A stretch of DNA of 10,727 bases, taken from contig DAOUBX010000215.1 of the NCBI GenBank assembly GCA_034432445.1, positions 1-10,727 on the forward strand, given 5' to 3'. This document shows, piece after piece, positions 6,119-10,727 of the stretch (position 1 is its first letter; the number at the start of each line of letters is the position of its first letter). The notes under the pieces are model-generated. The model was not told the origin of the DNA and did not search any database. It saw only the letters and a list, made by a program, of their open reading frames with translations. Both the position numbers and the translations under genes were made by a program. This DNA comes from JANWYQ01 sp034432445. Lineage in GTDB: Bacteria; Chloroflexota; Anaerolineae; JAAEKA01.

Positions 6119-6904
6119 TCACGCAGGAGGGGACGCGCGCCCAGCCTCCTCCGCCGAACCCAGGGCGGCCTCGGCAGGTTGTGCGCCGCCGCGGCCCAGC
6201 CGCCAGCCGCTGAGCGCAATCACTGCCAACGCCACAAGTTGAGGAAGGCGCCACCCTCCCGCCAGCAGCGGACTCTCGGCACGCAGCGGTTCCAAGAACA
6301 GCCGCAGCGTGGCGTAGCCGAACAGACAGAGCAACGCCGTACGACCTGGCCAGCCGGGCCTGCGATGCTCTAACCACAACACAACTCCCAGCCAAATCAC
6401 AGCCGCAACAGCTTCGTAAAGCGCCACAGGATGACGCCGCACCCCAGGGGGAAACTCCACCGTCCACGGCAGACCACTTGTTGTCCCAAGCGTGCGACCG
6501 GCCAGAAACGCGCCAACGCCGGCGATGGCGATCCCCAGCAACACGCCCGGCGCTGCCGCATCGGCCAGAGACCACGGGGCAAGCCGATAGCGCCAAACAT
6601 ATCCGGCCAGGACGAGCAGTGCGCCGATGAGCCCCGACCAAGGCAGCAAGGCCGCCGGGCTGAGCGACAGCACCTGCAACGGATCCACACGGTAGACCTC
6701 CCAGAAGGCTATCACATGTCCGAGGCGAGCAGCCACAATCCCTCCCAGCAAGGCAAAGAAACCGGCGTTGGTCATGTGGTCACCGGAGATGCCGTAGCGC
6801 GGGGCGCGGCGGCTTGCCAGCCACAGGCCGGCCCAATAGGCGAGCAAGAGAAACAGACCGTGAGTTTGCAGGCGCAGCGGCCCGATCGGTAAAGTGGGGA
6901 ACAT
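6119..6904 (-). CDS. Lgt-family membrane protein with degenerate active site
   Basis: A 261-residue polytopic membrane protein resembling prolipoprotein diacylglyceryl transferase, which moves diacylglycerol from phosphatidylglycerol to the lipobox Cys of preprolipoproteins. Family features kept: GLFLLLAYWAG (16-26), ARLGHV (59-64), SGLIG (90-94), GLPW (144-147), RHPVALYEA (157-165) and LRLFLEPLR (200-208). Residues considered key in E. coli Lgt are changed by my alignment. H103 of HGGLIG corresponds to Trp89. R143 and N146 of GRxGNF correspond to Gly129 and Ala132, and E151 to Arg137. Y26 corresponds to His15. R239 appears kept as Arg201, and G154 as Gly140. It may be a divergent enzyme or an Lgt-fold protein with another role. 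It starts 2 nt after the thioredoxin-like gene, so the two form an operon. The C-terminal tail from about 237 is low-complexity Ala/Gly/Glu. Confidence 0.82.
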   Translation of the reverse strand: MFPTLPIGPLRLQTHGLFLLLAYWAGLWLASRRAPRYGISGDHMTNAGFFALLGGIVAARLGHVIAFWEVYRVDPLQVLSLSPAALLPWSGLIGALLVLAGYVWRYRLAPWSLADAAAPGVLLGIAIAGVGAFLAGRTLGTTSGLPWTVEFPPGVRRHPVALYEAVAAVIWLGVVLWLEHRRPGWPGRTALLCLFGYATLRLFLEPLRAESPLLAGGWRLPQLVALAVIALSGWRLGRGGAQPAEAALGSAEEAGRASPPA

Positions 6905-6906
6905 GG

Positions 6907-7440
6907 TTAGGGGTAGATCTGGCGCAGCTTGTCCGCCAGCACGGCATCGGTCATGGCGCCGATGAAGATAGCGCGAATCACTCCTTGCCGATCGATGAAA
7001 AAGGTCGTGGGCAGGGAGTTGACCCCATACTGCCGGCTTACGCCCAGCCGCGCATCGACCAAGGCGGGGAAGTCGACGCCCACTGCCTGACGATAGCCGA
7101 CGATGGTCGGCAACGTTTCACCTTGATTGACGCCCAACACGACCAGCCCGGTCCCGGACAGGCGCTCGTGCAAGCGCTGTAGCTCAGGCATCTCGGCGCG
7201 GCAGGGCAGGCACCAAGAGGCCCAGAAGTTGAGGATGATGGGCTGGCCGGCTAGGTCTTCCAACGCCAGCGACTCGCCCTCCGCAGTCTGCAGCCGAAAG
7301 GGCGGCGCCGGATGGCCAACAAGGGGAGCAGGCGGCAACGCTGACCCCTCGCCGCCCGCAGGCACACGTCCCCACAGCAGCGCGGCCAGGCCGCACACCA
7401 GAACGAAGGCCGTGAGCAAATGCCAACGATTACGCTTCAT
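6907..7440 (-). CDS. TlpA/ResA-type membrane-anchored thioredoxin
   Basis: A 177-residue extracytoplasmic thiol-disulfide oxidoreductase. The N-terminus is positively charged (MKRNRW), followed by a hydrophobic segment at 8-23 that anchors or exports the protein. The thioredoxin fold spans about 40-177, with NFWASWCLPC (71-80) carrying the active-site CxxC and SLPTTFFID (142-150) carrying the cis-proline. VLVCGL in the N-terminal segment has Val at -1, so it is not a good lipobox. Family members reduce apocytochromes or act in other envelope redox steps; no cytochrome biogenesis gene is adjacent. I chose the ATG at 7440, with AAGGA (complement of 7445-7449) close upstream. A GTG at 7470 in the same frame would add 10 residues and overlaps the stop of a possible small upstream ORF. 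The Lgt-like gene follows 2 nt downstream. Confidence 0.9.
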   Translation of the reverse strand: MKRNRWHLLTAFVLVCGLAALLWGRVPAGGEGSALPPAPLVGHPAPPFRLQTAEGESLALEDLAGQPIILNFWASWCLPCRAEMPELQRLHERLSGTGLVVLGVNQGETLPTIVGYRQAVGVDFPALVDARLGVSRQYGVNSLPTTFFIDRQGVIRAIFIGAMTDAVLADKLRQIYP

Positions 7441-7466
7441 GCTATCCTTGACCAGTTGTGAGAAGT

Positions 7467-7547
7467 TCACTGCGCAGACTCCGGAAGCAGCTCAACGCCA
7501 TGCAGGCACTGACGCATGTGCAGCGACCACTTCCGCAGTTTCTTCAT
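7467..7547 (-). CDS. possible 26-residue leader ORF upstream of the TlpA-like gene
   Basis: ATG at 7547, TGA at 7467-7469. The peptide starts MKKLRKWSLHMRQC and ends LLPESAQ; it is basic, with one Cys and no membrane helix. Its stop overlaps the alternative GTG start (7470) of the TlpA-like frame as GTGA, which is the geometry of translational coupling. No good Shine-Dalgarno precedes it, and short ORFs arise by chance in GC-rich DNA, so confidence is low. If it is translated, it would argue that the TlpA-like protein starts at 7470. Confidence 0.25.
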   Translation of the reverse strand: MKKLRKWSLHMRQCLHGVELLPESAQ

Positions 7548-7594
7548 CAGAGCAGCGACCGAACGCGCCCGGCGTTCGAGTCTGATCAGGAGAG

Positions 7595-7623
7595 ATTATA
7601 GGCACCTCGGCTATGATGACCAA
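7595..7623 (-). promoter_or_regulatory. sigma70-type promoter of the TlpA / Lgt-like operon
   Basis: On the minus strand, TTGGTC (complement of 7618-7623), a 17-nt spacer and a perfect TATAAT (complement of 7595-7600). The predicted start near 7588 leaves a leader of about 150 nt before the ATG at 7440, much longer than the leaders of the other promoters here. Confidence 0.6.
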
Positions 7624-7794
7624 CTCGGCGCCCACGAGACTCGTATGTGATGCTACAGACAGCAGGCGACGGGTCTGGCACACTGATAAGCGTCAGGTCA
7701 AATCGACCGACGCAATCCACTGGCAATTTCTTACCAGTCCGCAAAGGTTAACGCTGGCGCCGGTCACGGCAGTTCACGCCTCCCCAGGAATTAC

Positions 7795-9036
7795 ATGCTC
7801 AATCGTCCCATGCCCGGAACGCTCCGGCTGCTCCGCATTTCCGTGTTGTTGCCTGTCATCAGCATGGTCGTGCTAGGGTTGACCCAACTGTGGCGCAACG
7901 CCAACCTTTCTCCCTTGCCGGCGGCAATCGTGATGGGCATTGCCTTGCTGCCTGTGTTGGCGGCCTGGTTGCCCGGACTGGATCAACGCCTTGGCCCAGC
8001 CTATTTGCCGGTCAGCCTGACCCTCTACTTGGTGTGCCAGACCTTGTTGACCAGCTTGCTGCAAAATCTGGGGATGGTGCGATTTGACGTGGTGCCGATC
8101 GGCCCGGCGCATATCGTTGAACCCGGCGCGCTGCTGATGCTGCCTTTGCTGCTGATCGCCTGGCAATACGGCTGGCGCGGCGCCTTGTTGGCATCGGCCA
8201 CAGCGGGTACCCTCCACCTGGCGCTGGGCCTGGCACTGCACGGCTTCTTCCCAAACTTTGTGCCGGTTGTCCCGGCAACGCCTCTCTTGCGACCGGACCT
8301 GCTCTACTTCCTACCGCTCCTGGTGGCCTACTTGGGGCATCTGATGCGCCGCCAACAACACCAACAACAACAGGCCCAGGCGCAACTGCGTGAGTATGCG
8401 GCGCGCATGGAGGTTACGGCGATCGGCCGCGAGCGCCATCGTCTAGCTGAACAGTTGCAGGGAACAGTGCTGCGCAGCTTGAGCGCGCTGGCAGAGCAAC
8501 TGGACAACTTGGCCACCTCGCTACGCACAACCCCGGAGCGCGCCTCGGCGCAACTGGCCGGCTTGCAGCAACAGGTGCAGACCGAATACCGGAAAACTTG
8601 CGAGGTGGTCAGCGACCTACAGGCGCATCCGTTGGAAGACCTCGACCTGCCGCAGGCCATCCACCAACGGGCCGAGACGCTGGCGCGGCGCCGCGCGATT
8701 GCCGTCGAGTTCACGACCGATGGCGAGCCGGTAGGGTTGACGCCAGAGCAAGCGATGGTCCTCTACCACGTGGCTGATCAGGCGTTGAGCCACATTGAAA
8801 GCCATCAACATGTGCAGCAGGTTGATCTGCGCCTCAGCTACATGGACCACATGGTGGCCCTTACGGTGCATGACGACGGCCACGGCTGCCGCTGCCAGAG
8901 TGTCGAGCAAGATGGCCTGAGCCTCGATGACATCAAGGCCTCAGCCCAGCTCGTCGGCGGCCATCTGTGCATCGACAACAACGACCAACACGGCACTACC
9001 ATTGCGCTCTGGCTGCCGTGCCGGCAGGACGAGTGA
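7795..9036 (+). CDS. membrane protein with NarL-type histidine-kinase architecture lacking the phosphoacceptor His
   Basis: A 413-residue protein. Hydrophobic segments at about 11-31, 42-60, 69-91, 109-125, 128-150 and 166-183 suggest six membrane helices. A Gln-rich coiled coil (184-205) follows. ERHRLAEQLQGTVLRSLSAL (213-232) aligns with the HisKA_3 dimerisation helix, usually ERxRxAxxxHD, but the His is Gln222 and the Asp is Gly223. The C-terminal part resembles HATPase_c: helix VLYHVADQALSHI (322-334) sits where the N-box belongs but lacks its Asn, VHDDGHG (358-364) is an intact G1 box, and LVGGHLCIDN with HGTTIALWLP (386-408) is the usual ending. It probably cannot autophosphorylate as a classical kinase and could be an ATP-sensing or scaffolding pseudokinase. 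No response regulator is adjacent. The ATG has AGGA 6 nt upstream. Confidence 0.8.
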   Translation: MLNRPMPGTLRLLRISVLLPVISMVVLGLTQLWRNANLSPLPAAIVMGIALLPVLAAWLPGLDQRLGPAYLPVSLTLYLVCQTLLTSLLQNLGMVRFDVVPIGPAHIVEPGALLMLPLLLIAWQYGWRGALLASATAGTLHLALGLALHGFFPNFVPVVPATPLLRPDLLYFLPLLVAYLGHLMRRQQHQQQQAQAQLREYAARMEVTAIGRERHRLAEQLQGTVLRSLSALAEQLDNLATSLRTTPERASAQLAGLQQQVQTEYRKTCEVVSDLQAHPLEDLDLPQAIHQRAETLARRRAIAVEFTTDGEPVGLTPEQAMVLYHVADQALSHIESHQHVQQVDLRLSYMDHMVALTVHDDGHGCRCQSVEQDGLSLDDIKASAQLVGGHLCIDNNDQHGTTIALWLPCRQDE

Positions 9037-9059
9037 GCGGCTGCGGCTAGCTGCGCCGG

Positions 9060-9428
9060 CTATTTGGCGGGACGCGCCTCTTTGATCCACGGCTGGGGGA
9101 TGCCGCACAGGAACTTGAGCGGCTTGTCGCCGGTGTTGCGGTACTGATGGTGTACATCGCCGGGCACGTAGATCACATCGCCGGCCCGGATGGGGAAGGT
9201 CTCCGCGCCGATCGTAACCGTTCCCTCTCCCTCGATGACGAAGTTCTGGTGCTCAAACCAATGCTCATGGTGGGGGGTGTTGCCGCCCGGCTCTAGCTCG
9301 ATCACACGCAGCGCATAGTTGGGGGAGCCGTCCTGCTCGGTGATCACCCAGCGAATGCGCGCACCGACTGCGCCGGCGTCGTGAACTTCTTGCGCAGGGA
9401 AAGCTGTATAGGGACGGGGTTCGCTCAT
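9060..9428 (-). CDS. single-domain cupin protein
   Basis: A 122-residue small beta-barrel protein of the cupin_2 type. The first cupin motif spans GGNTPHHEHWFEHQNFVIEG (48-67), with His54 and His56 as likely metal ligands and Glu59 or His60 near the third ligand position. The second motif spans GDVIYVPGDVHHQYRN (83-98), with His94 and Asn98. Such proteins bind a divalent metal and may be dioxygenases, isomerases or ligand sensors; the substrate cannot be inferred. I chose the ATG at 9428 because GGAGG (complement of 9434-9438) lies 5 nt upstream. A longer reading from TTG at 9440 would overlap that ribosome-binding site. The gene is convergent with the kinase-like gene (23 nt between stops) and divergent from the YwiC-like gene. 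Confidence 0.9.
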   Translation of the reverse strand: MSEPRPYTAFPAQEVHDAGAVGARIRWVITEQDGSPNYALRVIELEPGGNTPHHEHWFEHQNFVIEGEGTVTIGAETFPIRAGDVIYVPGDVHHQYRNTGDKPLKFLCGIPQPWIKEARPAK

Positions 9429-9433
9429 GCTTG

Positions 9434-9438
9434 CCTCC
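9434..9438 (-). promoter_or_regulatory. ribosome-binding site that sets the cupin start
   Basis: GGAGG on the minus strand with a 5-nt spacer to the ATG at 9428. A possible upstream TTG start (9438-9440) shares base 9438 with this site, so the ATG is the better start. Confidence 0.75.
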
Positions 9439-9485
9439 AAAGGGGGATACAGGAAGGATGGTCAACCAACGCGGCCGCCGGATGC

Positions 9486-9514
9486 ATTGTAGCGCGAACG
9501 CAGGGCGATCGCAA
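9486..9514 (-). promoter_or_regulatory. sigma70-type promoter of the cupin gene
   Basis: On the minus strand, TTGCGA (complement of 9509-9514), a 17-nt spacer and TACAAT (complement of 9486-9491). The start would fall near 9479, about 50 nt before the ATG at 9428. Its -35 is 23 nt from the -35 of the divergent YwiC-like promoter. Confidence 0.55.
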
Positions 9515-9537
9515 AACGCACAATGCACAGGGTGCGA

Positions 9538-9566
9538 TTGACGAATATCCCCCGTTGCAGTAGAAT
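9538..9566 (+). promoter_or_regulatory. sigma70-type promoter of the YwiC-like gene
   Basis: TTGACG (9538-9543), a 17-nt spacer and TAGAAT (9561-9566), five of six matches in each box. The start near 9573 rules out an ATG at 9523 and supports the ATG at 9610. TCGCA (9509-9513) and TGCGA (9533-9537) flank the space between the two divergent -35 boxes and might be operator half-sites. Confidence 0.7.
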
Positions 9567-9609
9567 AGCGCCAATTTGGTGCAGCCCTCTTTTCTGGTTA
9601 TCGTCCTCT

Positions 9610-10446
9610 ATGCCTGACACAACCTCCCGCCGCGCCTTCTTTCGCAAATCCATTGTCGTACCGACCGAGCACGGCGCCTGGTCCTGGCTGCTCGTGCCCT
9701 GGTTGGTCGGCGCTGTCGTGGGCCTAGCCGCGCCGACCCGCGCCGATCTGGCCGGATTGGCCCTGCTGCTCACGCTGGTCGGCGGGTTGTCCGCTTACCT
9801 GATCCGCCAACCGGCCACCGCCTATCTGCGCATTCGCCAAGGCCGTGGCCGGCAGACCGACCGCAGTTTGGCCTTGGGTTGGATGGTGGGCTTTGGCTCG
9901 GCTGCGCTGGCTTGTCTGGTCAGCCTGCTGATGTTGGAGCGGACGGCCCTGCTGGGGCTGGCCGTGCCCTTCCTGGGGTTGCTGGCTGCCTACTTGCTGG
10001 CCGCGCGCGCCGGCCGCGCCGCCATGCGCAGCCTGACCATGGAGCTGGCGGGAGCGGCCGGGCTGGCGCTGTCCGCACCGGCCGCCTACGTGGCCGCCAC
10101 CGCACTGCTCTCGCCCACGGCCCTGGCCCTGTGGGCCTTGCTGGCCCTGCAAAACGTCACCGGCGTGCTCTACGTGCGCCAGCGCCTGGCCGACACCAAG
10201 GGACAGCCCGGCCATCGTCGGCTGACGCTGGTTGGGCACGTCGCTGCGCTCGTTGCCGTGGCAGCGGCTACGTCCGTGGGCTGGGTGCCCTGGCCGGCTG
10301 CGCTGCCCTTCGCCGCCTTCCTGGCCCGGGCCGCATGGGCCGTGCAGCAGCCGCGGCCCATCCCCAACGTAAAGCGCTTTGGCTTTACCGAGATCGGCGT
10401 GGAGCTGGTGGGCGGCGCCCTGGTCGCGGCCGGGTTCCTCTGGTAG
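9610..10446 (+). CDS. YwiC-like integral membrane protein
   Basis: A 278-residue polytopic membrane protein, rich in Ala and Leu, with about seven to eight hydrophobic segments after residue 24. The N-terminal PTEHGAW (18-24), followed at once by a helix, is the hallmark of the YwiC-like family, whose founder is B. subtilis YwiC. Its function is not established, although the B. subtilis gene lies near nitrate-respiration genes. A basic loop with LRIRQGRGRQTDR (about 76-88) follows the second helix pair, and IPNVKRFGFTEIGVELVGG (255-273) closes the protein as in relatives. I chose the ATG at 9610 because the only good promoter (9538-9566) lies between it and the earlier in-frame ATG at 9523. 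There is no clear Shine-Dalgarno. An unrecognised gene starts 7 nt downstream and is probably co-transcribed. Confidence 0.85.
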   Translation: MPDTTSRRAFFRKSIVVPTEHGAWSWLLVPWLVGAVVGLAAPTRADLAGLALLLTLVGGLSAYLIRQPATAYLRIRQGRGRQTDRSLALGWMVGFGSAALACLVSLLMLERTALLGLAVPFLGLLAAYLLAARAGRAAMRSLTMELAGAAGLALSAPAAYVAATALLSPTALALWALLALQNVTGVLYVRQRLADTKGQPGHRRLTLVGHVAALVAVAAATSVGWVPWPAALPFAAFLARAAWAVQQPRPIPNVKRFGFTEIGVELVGGALVAAGFLW

Positions 10447-10453
10447 CACAAGC

Positions 10454-10727
10454 ATGGCAAAGCTCGATATCGCCAAACACTACCCGGCCATCAACGAGGC
10501 CGCAAACCTGTTTCTCGACAACCTTGGGTCTGCGTTTGCCCCAACGTCCAACGGCCACATTGAGACGGATATCGCCGGTGCGGGCAGCATGGCCGGCCTC
10601 ACGCTGCTTCGGCCCACAAAGGTGGACTTGACCAAGTGCAAATCAGATGCCCATGCGCTGGGCGCACAACCGTCAATGAAAATATGCTATACTAGCACCA
10701 CATGGTTGGTGCGAAGGTCGCAACATA
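10454..10727 (+). CDS. unrecognised protein, 5' part only (runs off the window)
   Basis: ATG at 10454, 7 nt after the YwiC-like stop, open for 91 codons to the window edge. The first 61 residues look like a real soluble protein: MAKLDIAKHYPAINEAANLF begins a helix, and HIETDIAGAGSMAGLTLLRP (35-54) is a small-residue-rich stretch. From about residue 62 (base 10637) the character changes: rarer codons (ATA, ACT), three of the protein's cysteine and tryptophan residues close together, and no helix-like pattern. The true gene may therefore be interrupted near 10632-10637, or the apparent change may be chance. I do not recognise the family. No Shine-Dalgarno is obvious, so it may rely on coupling to the upstream gene. 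Confidence 0.6.
   Translation, partial: MAKLDIAKHYPAINEAANLFLDNLGSAFAPTSNGHIETDIAGAGSMAGLTLLRPTKVDLTKCKSDAHALGAQPSMKICYTSTTWLVRRSQH
10633..10727 (+). mobile_element. possible left edge of a small insertion element (IS200/IS605-like), partial
   Basis: The sequence after TTGAC (10628-10632) is more AT-rich than its surroundings. It holds a subterminal hairpin TGCGC-TGG-GCGCA (10654-10666), a -10-like TATACT (10688-10693), and an ATG at 10702 opening a new frame (MVGAKVAT) that leaves the window. A second hairpin TGCGA-AGG-TCGCA lies at 10710-10722. A short subterminal hairpin beside an uncopied TTGAC-like target is the design of IS200/IS605 ends. The transposase itself is outside the window, so this is only a suggestion. 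Confidence 0.25.

Larger units (their letters stand above)
7441..7794. other. 354-nt divergent intergenic region between the TlpA and kinase-like genes
   Basis: The left half is the leader of the minus-strand TlpA/Lgt-like operon: a promoter at 7595-7623, then about 150 nt holding a possible 26-codon ORF. The right part (7624-7794) leads to the plus-strand kinase-like gene. There I see only AGGA (7785-7788) as its ribosome-binding site and no convincing promoter, repeat or RNA gene. Confidence 0.6.

Noticed and set aside
6907..7440. Thioredoxin as a selenoprotein or lipoprotein
   Set aside because: The active site is WCLPC with ordinary Cys codons and no in-frame UGA. The N-terminal VLVC has Val at -1, which does not fit a lipobox.
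9505..9512. GCGATCGC octamer like the cyanobacterial HIP1 repeat
   Set aside because: I noticed only one copy, and nothing else in the window points to a cyanobacterium.
1..10727. CRISPR array, tRNA (including tRNA-Sec), rRNA, defence cluster
   Set aside because: I looked for regularly spaced repeats, cloverleaf arms with a TTC-loop, and known defence domains on both strands, and recognised none.

Overview
The window is about 10.7 kb of GC-rich, densely coding bacterial chromosome. Every gene shows ordinary high-GC codon use, and the intergenic gaps carry sigma70-like promoters of the TTGACG-N17-TATAAT type. The combination of a YwiC-like membrane protein, a small CxxC protein beside tpiA, selB, and a TlpA/Lgt-like pair suggests Chloroflexota (Anaerolineae or Caldilineae grade). 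That placement is an inference from protein flavour, not proof.

Layout. Positions 1-1318: possible tail of an upstream gene, a small sulfotransferase-like protein, and a four-helix DMT/ArnE-F-like membrane protein. Positions 1347-1378: a hairpin suited to terminating both convergent units. Positions 1385-2539: hpt (hypoxanthine phosphoribosyltransferase, minus strand) diverges from a small CxxC protein of unknown function, with two back-to-back promoters between them. Positions 2540-6109: tpiA, a strong hairpin terminator, an integral-membrane HExxH (M50-like) protein, and selB starting 2 nt after that protein's stop. Positions 6119-7440 (minus strand): an Lgt-like membrane protein preceded 2 nt upstream by a TlpA/ResA thioredoxin, driven by a promoter at 7595-7623 with an unusually long leader holding a possible 26-codon ORF. 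Positions 7795-9036: a membrane-anchored protein with histidine-kinase architecture but without the phosphoacceptor His. Positions 9060-10446: a cupin (minus) and a YwiC-like membrane protein (plus), diverging from overlapping promoter regions. Positions 10454 to the end: the start of an unrecognised protein whose character changes near 10635, perhaps because a small mobile element begins there.

Most genes are housekeeping (purine salvage, glycolysis, selenoprotein translation) or single accessory genes. There is no obvious multi-gene defence or biosynthetic cluster. The most unusual items are two degenerate enzyme homologues: the Lgt-like protein lacking several catalytic signature residues while coupled to a thioredoxin, and the kinase-like protein lacking its His. 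After these come the M50-like/selB coupling, with no other selenocysteine gene in view, and the possible insertion edge at the right end. The window contains no tRNA, rRNA or CRISPR array that I can recognise.
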